Shown: positions 38,105 through 46,666 of the stretch, piece after piece
Layout: each line of letters begins with the position of its first letter
Numbering within the stretch: the first letter of the stretch is position 1
NCBI GenBank assembly: GCA_041649015.1
Contig: JBAZNU010000003.1
Span: 372,001 to 436,000, forward strand
DNA: 64,000 nt
Direction: 5' to 3'
Source of the DNA: Ignavibacteria bacterium
GTDB taxonomy: Bacteria > Bacteroidota > Ignavibacteria > Tepidaquicellales > Tepidaquicellaceae
Position numbers and translations under genes: made by a program
The notes under the pieces: generated by a model
Told to the model about the DNA's origin: nothing
Seen by the model: the letters and a program-made list of their open reading frames with translations, nothing else
Database searches by the model: none

Positions 38105-38426
38105 AGTTGTTCTCAATATTTTAATCAAAAGGCGGTCGGCTTTGACCGCCTTTTTGATTTCTTCTTTACAATTTACTTACTCTTCCTGTGCGTTCGGTGC
38201 ATCCCGATTCTCATTATCGGAACTCATCCCATTCTACCAAATAATTGAAATAAAAATTATTTAATTCATTATTGACATTAATGAATATTATTCCTATTTT
38301 GTCAAACCTGTTAAAAGAAGAATGCACAAGTTAGGGAACTTCAATCCCTCCAGAAACAGTTAACAGGTATAGGGGGAATTAAAAGAATAAATTTATTATT
38401 ATTTTAATTCATAAAGGGGAAAAGCT
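38105..38426. other. Intergenic region with terminator between paralogous T9SS genes
   Basis: Holds the terminator at 38123-38159 and otherwise AT-rich sequence with no gene. The start of the next gene is preceded by AAAGGGGAAAAGCT, a fair Shine-Dalgarno site seven or so bases upstream of the ATG. Confidence 0.5.
38123..38159 (+). terminator. Strong rho-independent terminator
   Basis: AATCAAAAGGCGGTC (38123-38137) pairs with GACCGCCTTTTTGATT (38144-38159) around GGCTTT; one extra T bulges. A T run within the right arm completes it. Confidence 0.9.
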
Positions 38427-40664
38427 ATGAAATCGAAAATCTTACTACTCGCATTAATTGCGATTATGGGCATCGCGTCATTGACCGAAGCCCAGGTCCC
38501 GTCATACGTACCGGCAAGTGGTCTCGTTGGTTGGTATCCGTTTAACGGCAATCCGAATGATATTAGCGGTAACGGAAATAATGGAACATTGTATAATGGT
38601 ATCACGCTAACGAATGACAGATATGGCTATGCTAATTCAGCTTACAATATTGATGGTATAGATAACTTTAACGTTAGAGGATTAAATTTACCTGTTAATC
38701 TTTTAAATGGTTCTGATTATTCAATCAGTGTCTGGATGCAGACAACTAATACAGGCAAAATAAGACAAACCGTTTTTAATTCAAATCCTCATGCAATAGC
38801 GTTACTGAATTATAATCATGATTTTTCACCCGGTATTATGGGTGGTTGGATTTCAGACGGAACAGAACCGTGGATTGTAACGGGTGCAACGAACAATTTT
38901 ACTATGCCTGCATATACAACATGGAATAATATCGTAGTAGTCAAAACAGCTGCTGAAGTGAAATATTATGTTAATGGAACATTAGCAAGAACTCAGCCTA
39001 TTGGTCCTATTGGAAATGATGCATTTAGTCTGAATTTCGGAACCATCGGTTTTGACGGCGGCTGGGGTTATCATACTTTTGAAGGTAATCTTGATGATAT
39101 CGGGGTTTGGAATCGTGCATTAACTCCTTATGAAATTGATGTTTTACATCAAAGTACTTTTGCAGCACCGACTTTAATTTCTCCGTTAAACGGTGCGTTC
39201 GGTGTTTCTACCTCACCGAATTTTGACTGGTCAGACATTCCTTTTGCAACAAAGTATCATCTTCAGGTTTCAAACTTACCTGATTTTTCGAATTTATTAA
39301 TAAATAAAAATGACATAGCAGTATCAAACTATACTCCTCCTGCACCATTGGCATTTAACACTACATATTATTGGAGAGTTTATGCTGGTGATAATTTCGG
39401 ATGGAGCTATGCATCCGATACATGGAGTTTTGGTACAATGACAACACCACCTTGGTCTCTCTATCAGACCGGCGTTCCGTATTCTTTGTTTGGAGTTGAT
39501 TTTGCTCCGGCTCCATTCGACCATATTGGTGTTGCAGTAGGACAAGGTGGAACTGTTATAAAAACTACCGATGCAGGCGAAGAATGGACATTAACTTATT
39601 CAAACATAAACATCTGGATGAATGACGTTCAGTTCGACCAAAACCAGCCCGGCGTTGTATGGGCTGCAGGTATGGGCGGAGTCATCATTAGGTCTTTTGA
39701 TTATGGAAGCACTTGGACAGTCGTAAGACCGTTCAGCACACCGGACCATACAATTCGTGGAATCGCTGTAAAACCAGGAGCATTCGGTCATGTATCATTT
39801 GTTGGTTATGCCGGGACGTTCTTTGAAACTAACAACAACGGGGCTACATTCAATCAGAGATTTGATATTCCGTTTACGATGCATTCAATCGCATATTCTC
39901 CGCAGTTCAATTTTGACGGAAGAGGCATTATAGCTGGTACTGACGGTAAAGTATGGAATACGACAAATAACGGTCTAAACTGGGTAGCAAGAAATTCAAA
40001 TCGTTATGATTATCTTAACGACGTTGTATTCCTTAATCCTAACGAAGCAATGATTTGTGGTAATAACGGAACCATACTTCGTTCAACAAACTGGGGTAAA
40101 ACCTGGACTGCCAATGTTCAGTATCTGACAATCGAACATTTGCGTTCAATCGATGCGTACGATCAGAAAGTCACCGTTTGCGGAGATAACGGAAAAATTA
40201 TGACTGCCAGCGATTGGGGCTTTACATTCGTTGATCAGCTGAACGGTGAGAACAGGCACTTCTATGGCGTTTCTTTAAGACAATCGAGCATAGGTGTTGT
40301 AGTTGGAGAAGTTGGAACTGCAGGTACCGGTGCACCGCTTTACTATACAACAATGAATGGTGGTTATGTCGGTATTACTCAAACAGGAACCGAAACTCCA
40401 AAGAATTACTCTTTAAGCCAAAACTATCCGAATCCGTTTAACCCGATGACTAAGATTAACTTTGCAGTACCAAAGCAGGGACTTGTTACATTAAAAGTAT
40501 ATGACATGCTCGGAAAAGAAGTAAAAACTCTTGTAAATGAAGTTAAATCAGCTGGTTCCTACACGGTTGATTTCAACGGCTCACAGCTCTCAAGTGGTGT
40601 TTATTTCTACAAAATACAGACAAGCGAATTCACCGAAGTAAAACGAATGATGCTTGTAAAATAA
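38427..40664 (+). CDS. T9SS cargo: LamG-like lectin, FnIII-like and Ycf48-like domains
   Basis: 745 residues with a signal peptide (MKSKILLLALIAIMGIASLTEA). Residues about 30-245 look like a concanavalin-type LamG domain: GLVGWYPFNGNPNDISGNGN, YSISVWMQTTN, VKYYVNGTLART and LDDIGVWNRALTPYEI are its standard strand motifs, so it may bind sugars. Then come the FnIII-like part, the same Ycf48-like propeller as in the gene at 35654 (LYQTGVPYSLFGVDF onwards) and a T9SS type A domain. The N-terminal domain differs from its neighbour, a clear domain swap on a shared C-terminal half. Exported to the surface; sugar target unknown. Confidence 0.92.
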   Translation: MKSKILLLALIAIMGIASLTEAQVPSYVPASGLVGWYPFNGNPNDISGNGNNGTLYNGITLTNDRYGYANSAYNIDGIDNFNVRGLNLPVNLLNGSDYSISVWMQTTNTGKIRQTVFNSNPHAIALLNYNHDFSPGIMGGWISDGTEPWIVTGATNNFTMPAYTTWNNIVVVKTAAEVKYYVNGTLARTQPIGPIGNDAFSLNFGTIGFDGGWGYHTFEGNLDDIGVWNRALTPYEIDVLHQSTFAAPTLISPLNGAFGVSTSPNFDWSDIPFATKYHLQVSNLPDFSNLLINKNDIAVSNYTPPAPLAFNTTYYWRVYAGDNFGWSYASDTWSFGTMTTPPWSLYQTGVPYSLFGVDFAPAPFDHIGVAVGQGGTVIKTTDAGEEWTLTYSNINIWMNDVQFDQNQPGVVWAAGMGGVIIRSFDYGSTWTVVRPFSTPDHTIRGIAVKPGAFGHVSFVGYAGTFFETNNNGATFNQRFDIPFTMHSIAYSPQFNFDGRGIIAGTDGKVWNTTNNGLNWVARNSNRYDYLNDVVFLNPNEAMICGNNGTILRSTNWGKTWTANVQYLTIEHLRSIDAYDQKVTVCGDNGKIMTASDWGFTFVDQLNGENRHFYGVSLRQSSIGVVVGEVGTAGTGAPLYYTTMNGGYVGITQTGTETPKNYSLSQNYPNPFNPMTKINFAVPKQGLVTLKVYDMLGKEVKTLVNEVKSAGSYTVDFNGSQLSSGVYFYKIQTSEFTEVKRMMLVK

Positions 40665-40686
40665 AAATTAATATAAAACAATAATA

Positions 40687-40717
40687 CAAAAGAGGCGGCC
40701 AGCAATGGCCGTCTTTT
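40687..40717 (+). terminator. Rho-independent terminator, member of a repeated type
   Basis: AAAGAGGCGGCC pairs with GGCCGTCTTTTTT around AGCAAT (stem with two GU pairs). The core GGCGGCCAGCAATGGCCGTCTT recurs almost unchanged after the next gene, at 43820-43841. Confidence 0.85.
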
Positions 40718-40813
40718 TTATAAATCATTTTCTTCCTTTTTCCTTGAATTTTTAATCTTGTTAAATTGTTCGATTATTTATGATAAATTAAAAACTACTT
40801 TTAGTATATTAGC

Positions 40814-43792
40814 ATGAAAAATTATAGATTCTTTCTCTTAATTTCATTGTTCTTCTTTGCTTTTGACACCTTTTCTCAGGTAAATCTTGATACTGACCCA
40901 AAACAGAGGATTTTTCAAAGTCCTTCTAATGCACCATTCATTTCAGCATGGGACAAAGTTCCTGATGCTATTAGAAACAGAAATTCCTTTAGAAGATATG
41001 AGTGGTTTTACAGGTCACGACTCGATGAAAATGGAGACTTTCCTAAAGAGCATATTGATCGTCAGAAAGCAACAGAATTGCAGAAAATACAAAATTACAT
41101 TATTGAAAACGATGGTCCTATGAGCGATCAGTGGACCAATATCGGTCCTTTAGCCATTGATATGACAAGCAGTTTCATTCCTTACTGGGGTAACGTAAGC
41201 GGAAGAGTTAGAGGAATGGATATACATCCCACAAATCCCAACATCATTTACATAGGAGCCGCTGCAGGCGGTATTTGGAAAACAACTGACGGCGGTGCAT
41301 CATGGACAGATAAAAGCGGCGACCTGAATCTTCTCACATTCGGAGCGATAGCTATTGACCCTTCGAACACAGAAATAATTTATGCGGGAACGGGTGAAAC
41401 CCGCTGGCTATTTAATACTGTAACATTTGAAGGAGACGGATTGTATAAATCCACAAATGGCGGAAATAATTGGACTAGAATAATTAATGGCTTTGGATCA
41501 CAGACTCAATTCTCCGACATTCAGGTATCACCATCTAACTCTAATGTGATATTAGCTTCTATCGGAACGGGAAACTATAATAATCCGGGTGTGTCGAATC
41601 AGGGAGTATGGAGAAGTTCTGATGCAGGCGTTACATGGACAAGGGTAATAAATCTAACAGGTGCATTTGATGTTGCTTTTCATCCGACAGACGGAAATCT
41701 GGCTTATTCTGTTATAGGTAATACAGAAGCTTCCGGCGGATTTATGGTATCAACTAATGCAGGTGTAAACTGGTCTCAAAGCAATACAGGATTGCCGGCA
41801 AATACATCCAGAGGAAGACTTCAATTTGAGATTTCAAAATCTAATCCTTCAATAATGTACTGCCTTGTATATCATAATACAGCCATTTCGGCAACCAGAA
41901 CAACATGTGCATACAAATCAACCGATGCTGGTGCTAGTTGGTCTCAGATTTCTACGGGTGTTAACATTGCAGGCTCTTATGATGGTACAAATGTAAGCGA
42001 CCAGGGCAGTTACGACCTTTGCCTTTCTATAAGTCCTACTAATTCAAATAATGTTTTCTTTGGGAATGTTGAAATATGTAAAACAACGGATGGTTCAAAC
42101 ATTTCTTTTGTAAGAAACCCTGCCGGATACAGTGCCGGTGCCGGTGCATGGGATTGCTATACACACGTAGATATTCATAAAATAATGTACGCTCCATCAG
42201 ATGCAAACATCATTTATGTATGTTGTGACGGAGGAATTTATCGTTCATCAAATTCGGGCTCGACATTTACGCATTTAAATAATGGCGTAAACACAATTCA
42301 GTTTTACCGCATTGCTTCGCATCCTACTAATGCGAACATTCTATACGGAGGTGCTCAGGATAACGGCAATTTCAGCACAACTGATAAAGGAGCTACAAGC
42401 TGGGCATTTGAAACCAGCGGAGATGGTATGGAGTGTTTTGTGGATTATTCAAACACTAACAATGTTTTCATGAGCACACAGTACGGTTCTTTGAACAAGA
42501 GTACAGATGCAGGTGCTACTTGGAATAACGTAGTTGGCTCAAGCAGTGGTACTACTGCCTGGACGGCTCCTTATTGGCAGCATCCGACTGTTCAAAATGC
42601 AATATATGCTGCATATGGAAGAGGAATTATCCGTTCAACTTCCAATGGTAATGCAGGAACTTGGTCTTTTATTGCAACTTCAATAACTACAAACAGACTG
42701 ACTTCCGTTGCACATTCATCCGTTAATACTAATAATATGTTAGCTGTTGCAAGTTATTTTACAACATCACCCAGTATTTATAAATCAACCAATGAAGGTA
42801 TTGGCAGCTGGACAGATATTACATCAAACGTTACAGGTTCAGGATTCTCAGGCACCATGATACATGGAGCAGTCGCACATCCGACAGATGAAAACACTTT
42901 TTATCTTACTCGGGCTTCCTATACAACAGGGCAAGTTTTAAGAACTACAAATTTTGGAACGAACTGGACTGATATAAGCTCAGACCTTCCGGCGATAACT
43001 GTTAGCGATTTATTCGTTGACCCTGCAAATACTAACCACCTATATGTCGGCAACGATTTTGGTGTCTATTGGTCGTCTAACTCAGGTGCGAATTGGATTA
43101 AGCTCACAAACGGATTTCCTATGGTACCGGTACTTGATTTCAGTTATTTCAGCAACGGTGGAACACGTTATCTGAGGGCTGCTACACACGGCAGAGGAAT
43201 TTATGAACTTAGTATTGATGTACCATTACCTGTAGCATTGCAGTCATTTACTTCTTCTGTAACAAATCGTGATGTAAAACTAAATTGGATTACGTCTCAG
43301 GAATCAAACAATTCCGGTTTTGAGGTGGAAAGAAAATCAATAGACGGCAGCTGGTCGAAAATTGGTTTTGTAAATGGTAACGGAACAACAAATACAGAAA
43401 GGTATTATTCTTACGAAGACAAAAATCTTTCTACTGGTAAATTTAGTTACAGATTGAAACAGATAGACTATAATGGTAATTTCGAATATTTCAACCTTAA
43501 TAGTGAAATTGAAATTGGAATTCCGCGAAAGTTTGAGCTTAGTCAAAACTATCCTAATCCATTTAATCCGACAACCAAAATAGATTTTGCTATTCCCGTT
43601 GATTCAAGAGTATCATTAATAATATACGACATCACCGGCAGGGAAATCATTCGTCTTATTAATAATGAATTAAGAAAAGCAGATTTCTATACAGTGCAGT
43701 TTAATGCAGCGGGCAATACAAGCGGCATCTTTTTTTATAAGCTTTCAGCAGAAGACTTTACACAAACCCGCAAGATGATAATGCTCAAATAA
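40814..43792 (+). CDS. T9SS cargo: large sortilin-like propeller protein
   Basis: 992 residues with a signal peptide (MKNYRFFLLISLFFFAFDTFSQ). Residues about 95-800 contain many Asp-box blades (GIWKTTDGGASWTDK, LYKSTNGGNNWTRI, VWRSSDAGVTWTRV, VLRTTNFGTNWTDI), the VPS10/sortilin-like or glycosidase-like ten-bladed fold. Residues about 800-900 form a small beta-sandwich with LQSFTSSVTNRDVKLNW and W-x(8)-N-S-G-F-E-V-E-R, frequent before T9SS signals. The last 85 residues (LSQNYPNPFNPTTKI to TRKMIMLK) are the type A T9SS domain. Surface-exported; I cannot tell whether it is an enzyme. Unrelated in detail to the two propeller genes upstream. Confidence 0.92.
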   Translation: MKNYRFFLLISLFFFAFDTFSQVNLDTDPKQRIFQSPSNAPFISAWDKVPDAIRNRNSFRRYEWFYRSRLDENGDFPKEHIDRQKATELQKIQNYIIENDGPMSDQWTNIGPLAIDMTSSFIPYWGNVSGRVRGMDIHPTNPNIIYIGAAAGGIWKTTDGGASWTDKSGDLNLLTFGAIAIDPSNTEIIYAGTGETRWLFNTVTFEGDGLYKSTNGGNNWTRIINGFGSQTQFSDIQVSPSNSNVILASIGTGNYNNPGVSNQGVWRSSDAGVTWTRVINLTGAFDVAFHPTDGNLAYSVIGNTEASGGFMVSTNAGVNWSQSNTGLPANTSRGRLQFEISKSNPSIMYCLVYHNTAISATRTTCAYKSTDAGASWSQISTGVNIAGSYDGTNVSDQGSYDLCLSISPTNSNNVFFGNVEICKTTDGSNISFVRNPAGYSAGAGAWDCYTHVDIHKIMYAPSDANIIYVCCDGGIYRSSNSGSTFTHLNNGVNTIQFYRIASHPTNANILYGGAQDNGNFSTTDKGATSWAFETSGDGMECFVDYSNTNNVFMSTQYGSLNKSTDAGATWNNVVGSSSGTTAWTAPYWQHPTVQNAIYAAYGRGIIRSTSNGNAGTWSFIATSITTNRLTSVAHSSVNTNNMLAVASYFTTSPSIYKSTNEGIGSWTDITSNVTGSGFSGTMIHGAVAHPTDENTFYLTRASYTTGQVLRTTNFGTNWTDISSDLPAITVSDLFVDPANTNHLYVGNDFGVYWSSNSGANWIKLTNGFPMVPVLDFSYFSNGGTRYLRAATHGRGIYELSIDVPLPVALQSFTSSVTNRDVKLNWITSQESNNSGFEVERKSIDGSWSKIGFVNGNGTTNTERYYSYEDKNLSTGKFSYRLKQIDYNGNFEYFNLNSEIEIGIPRKFELSQNYPNPFNPTTKIDFAIPVDSRVSLIIYDITGREIIRLINNELRKADFYTVQFNAAGNTSGIFFYKLSAEDFTQTRKMIMLK

Positions 43793-43817
43793 AAAATTTT
43801 AAAGAATGAATTATATA

Positions 43818-43848
43818 AAGGCGGTCAGCAATGCCCGTCTTATTTTTT
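43818..43848 (+). terminator. Rho-independent terminator, second of repeated type
   Basis: AAGGCGG pairs with CCGTCTT (one GU) around TCAGCAATGC, then ATTTTTT. The core GGCGGTCAGCAATGCCCGTCTT matches 20 of 22 bases of the terminator at 40687-40717. Confidence 0.8.
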
Positions 43849-44049
43849 ACAAAGGAATAGCATCATTTAAAAAAGCACGGATTCCCGGGTATTTCGGAAT
43901 TATTATTTTATTGATTCTGTGCATTTTTTAAATTACATTATATATCTATTCAATTTAGAGGCTGGGGCAGGGATAATAATAGATTAGTCGTATTTATTAT
44001 TTAAATCACATTTTTATTTTATGATATATAAAGTACCGGACAATTTGCT

Positions 44050-44184
44050 ATGAGATCGATTTATATAATTCTAACGGCTGTAATACTGTTTCTCTTTTCT
44101 TTGAGTTTTAATTCAGAAACAGTATTTTTTATTCTTATTTCAGTAATTGTTGTTTTCTTTGTTTACAAACTCTCACGCAGGTAA
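44050..44184 (+). CDS. Possible 44-residue membrane protein
   Basis: A small frame from ATG 44050 to TAA 44184. The product is nearly all hydrophobic with two predicted helices (SIYIILTAVILFLFSLSF and TVFFILISVIVVFFVYKL) joined by NSE, and ends K-L-S-R-R, a positive-inside pattern for an inner-membrane protein with both ends in the cytoplasm. No Shine-Dalgarno site is apparent. AT-rich DNA yields hydrophobic frames by chance (T-rich codons), so this may not be a gene. It has no clear partner; the gene downstream begins 327 bases later. Confidence 0.35.
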   Translation: MRSIYIILTAVILFLFSLSFNSETVFFILISVIVVFFVYKLSRR

Positions 44185-44511
44185 AGCCCATATTACTATT
44201 TCTTAGAAAACAGACTTGTCACATTATGGCAAATACGTCAGTGAAAAATAACAATTTTTTTACAAGCCGATTACTGATCAAATTTGAATGCAAGATGAAC
44301 CTATTAAAACGAATTATATTACATCATTCCTGGATGTTGAGTTACCATAAGAACTGAAATTTTTCCAGAAGAACATCGAGGAATAAAAAATTTAAGATTA
44401 GTTTATTAACAAACAACTATTTAGCCAAACTGTTTCCTGTTTAAACTTTCGTATAAAATGAATAAATTTATAATCAATTTTGAAAATTATTAATTAAACT
44501 ATAAAAATATT

Positions 44512-45549
44512 ATGGCAGAAAAGAAAGATTTTTTAAGAGAAAAGATTGAACATATTGATATAAAGAAGCATAACATTGTTCCGCTTGTTGAGTCGTATAA
44601 GAATATGGCGTTTCAGGCACGCAATCTCTACCGTGCTTCACATTATTACGATATGATGCTTGAAGATAAGAACTGTTCAGTGATTCTATGTCTTGCGGGT
44701 TCTCTTTTTTCGGCTGGTTTGAAGAATGTTGTAGTGGACATGGTGAGAAATAATATGGTTGACGCAATTGTTTCAACCGGTGCAATTATGGTTGACCAGG
44801 ATTTCTTCGAAGGTCTCGGTTTTAAGCATTACATTGGTACACAATTTGTTGATGATAACGAACTGCGTGACCTAATGATTGACAGAATATACGATACATA
44901 CATTGATGAAGAAGAACTCAGGGAATGTGATTTCACCATTGGAAAGATTTGCGATGCTCTTGAACACAGACCTTATTCATCCCGTGAATTTATCTGGCAT
45001 ATGGGTGAGTACCTAGCTAAACACGGTAAGAACAAGGATTCGGTAGTACTTGCGGCTTATGAGAATAACGTCCCGATATTCGTACCTGCATTTTCGGACT
45101 GTTCGGCTGGGTTTGGGATTGTTCATCATCAGTGGCACAATCCGGATTCTCATGTTTCGCTCGATTCTGCAAAAGATTTTCTTGAGTTAACTAAAATTAA
45201 ACTTGATGCTTTCGAGACAGGACTGTTTATGGTTGGCGGAGGTGTACCAAAGAATTTTACGCAGGATGTTGTAGTTGCTGCGGACGTTCTTGAAAAAGAG
45301 GTTCCTATGCATAAATATGCGATTCAGATTACCGTTGCTGATGAGCGAGACGGTGCTCTATCGGGTTCAACGCTTAAAGAAGCTAGTTCATGGGGTAAGG
45401 TTGATATGACTTATGAACAGATGGTTTATGCTGAAGCAACCATAGCAATGCCTCTTATTGTTGGTTATGCTTATCACAAGGGAAACTGGAAGAACAGGAA
45501 GAAGAGAGAATTTAATAAAATGTTTCCAAATAAATCCGTAAAATTTTAA
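44512..45549 (+). CDS. Deoxyhypusine synthase-like protein
   Basis: 345 residues of the deoxyhypusine synthase family: SVILCLAGSLFSAGLKNVV (NAD-binding region), DAIVSTGAIMVDQDF, an EFIWHMGEYL stretch, PIFVPAFSDCSAGF, and GGGVPKNF in which Lys247 aligns with the catalytic lysine of eukaryotic enzymes. The eukaryotic enzyme moves the aminobutyl group of spermidine onto eIF5A. Bacteria lack eIF5A; their homologs are linked to polyamine chemistry, such as homospermidine-like products. So a role in polyamine metabolism, NAD-dependent, is my inference. Cytoplasmic. It lies 70 bases before a YdeI-like gene on the same strand, perhaps cotranscribed. Confidence 0.85.
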   Translation: MAEKKDFLREKIEHIDIKKHNIVPLVESYKNMAFQARNLYRASHYYDMMLEDKNCSVILCLAGSLFSAGLKNVVVDMVRNNMVDAIVSTGAIMVDQDFFEGLGFKHYIGTQFVDDNELRDLMIDRIYDTYIDEEELRECDFTIGKICDALEHRPYSSREFIWHMGEYLAKHGKNKDSVVLAAYENNVPIFVPAFSDCSAGFGIVHHQWHNPDSHVSLDSAKDFLELTKIKLDAFETGLFMVGGGVPKNFTQDVVVAADVLEKEVPMHKYAIQITVADERDGALSGSTLKEASSWGKVDMTYEQMVYAEATIAMPLIVGYAYHKGNWKNRKKREFNKMFPNKSVKF

Positions 45550-45619
45550 GAGCAATATTTGAAGCACACGATTGAAAGTAAGTATACATTTTTGTTGAAT
45601 CTAAATTAGCGTAAGCATA

Positions 45620-46102
45620 ATGAAGAAGTATAGGTTTAAAGGAAAAATTATTCAACATGGCAATATGGATGCGGGTTACGTTATATTTCCGTATGACGTA
45701 AAAAAGGAGTTTGGAACTGGACGGGTTAAAATCAAAGCGACTTTTGACGGTGTACCTTACCGCGGTTCGCTTGCACCTATGGGAGTGAAGGAAGGGTACC
45801 CGCTTTTAGTATTAAAAGATATTCGTAAAGCTATATATAAGACTTTCGGCGATGTTGTGAATGTAGTTCTTGAAAAAGATACTGAAGAAAGAACAGTTGA
45901 GGTTCCCGATGAACTGGCAAAAGTATTCAGAAGGAATAAAAGACTTAATAATGGGTTTGATGCGATGTCATACTCTCACAAGAAAGAATACGTGAACTAC
46001 ATTAATGATGCAAAGAAACCGGAAACAAAGTTAAGAAGAATAGAGAAAGTTCTTGCAGCAATTGAAGAACATATAGAGAGTAAAGCGAAGAAGAAAAAGT
46101 AA
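45620..46102 (+). CDS. YdeI/OmdA-like protein with DUF1905 domain
   Basis: 160 residues with two parts. The N-terminal beta domain (YRFKGKIIQHGNMDAGYVIFPY, FDGVPYRGSLAPMG, YPLLVLKDIRKAIYKTFGD) is DUF1905-like. The C-terminal helices (LAKVFRRNKRLNNGFDAMSYSHKKEYVNYI) are the YdeI/OmdA ('bacteriocin-protection') region, ending in a Lys-rich tail (SKAKKKK). Proteins of this kind are thought to help under stress or in envelope protein quality, without a firm mechanism. Its stop is followed with no gap by the ATG of mntP, so the two are tightly coupled. Cytoplasmic, no signal peptide. Confidence 0.85.
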   Translation: MKKYRFKGKIIQHGNMDAGYVIFPYDVKKEFGTGRVKIKATFDGVPYRGSLAPMGVKEGYPLLVLKDIRKAIYKTFGDVVNVVLEKDTEERTVEVPDELAKVFRRNKRLNNGFDAMSYSHKKEYVNYINDAKKPETKLRRIEKVLAAIEEHIESKAKKKK

Positions 46103-46663
46103 ATGTCGTTTTTTGAAATAGTGCTTATAGCAATCGGGCTTGCAATGGATGCATTTGCTGTTTCAGTTGGAGCTGGTACGCTTTCTGTAATGAACAATTC
46201 GCGCTCTGCAATAAGGCTCTCTTTTCACTTTGGACTTTTTCAGTTTCTTATGCCTGTTATCGGATGGTTTCTTGGAACGTCCGTTCAGCGTTATATAGAA
46301 TCAATTGACCATTGGGTTGCATTCTTACTGTTGGCTTATATAGGTATAAAGATGATTCATGGAAGTTTTAAAAAAGCAGAGGCAAAAAAAGATAATCCTT
46401 CGAAAGGGAAGAACCTTATTATTCTTAGTCTTGCAACAAGCATTGATGCACTCGTTGTAGGTTTTACTTTTGCGCTTTTGAATGTTAATATATGGTTTGC
46501 AAGTGCTACCATTGGAATTATTACTGCTGTTATGTGTGCGGGAGGCGTATGGGTCGGAAGCAGGCTTGGGATGAGGCTTGGCAGTATTATGGAAATATTT
46601 GGCGGTATAATTCTGATTATAATCGGTTCTAAAATATTAATTGAACATTTATTCTATCCATAA
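46103..46663 (+). CDS. mntP: Manganese efflux pump MntP
   Basis: A 186-residue membrane protein with six helices. The N-terminal IGLAMDAFAVSVGAGTL and the later LSLATSIDALVVGFTFAL are the twin MntP repeats with the conserved Asp (D-A-F-A-V-S and S-I-D-A-L). It exports Mn(II) from the cytoplasm. Elsewhere mntP is often under a yybP-ykoY manganese riboswitch; I see no such element here because its ATG follows the upstream stop directly. It is the second gene in a run of four that continues with a sugar permease three bases downstream. Confidence 0.93.
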   Translation: MSFFEIVLIAIGLAMDAFAVSVGAGTLSVMNNSRSAIRLSFHFGLFQFLMPVIGWFLGTSVQRYIESIDHWVAFLLLAYIGIKMIHGSFKKAEAKKDNPSKGKNLIILSLATSIDALVVGFTFALLNVNIWFASATIGIITAVMCAGGVWVGSRLGMRLGSIMEIFGGIILIIIGSKILIEHLFYP

Positions 46664-46666
46664 TTT

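Larger units (their letters stand above)
43793..44511. other. Intergenic region with a terminator and one short frame
   Basis: About 720 AT-rich bases. It holds the terminator at 43818-43848 and a short membrane-protein frame at 44050-44184. The remainder shows no recognisable gene, tRNA or repeat. The 5' leader of the next gene occupies its end. Confidence 0.5.
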
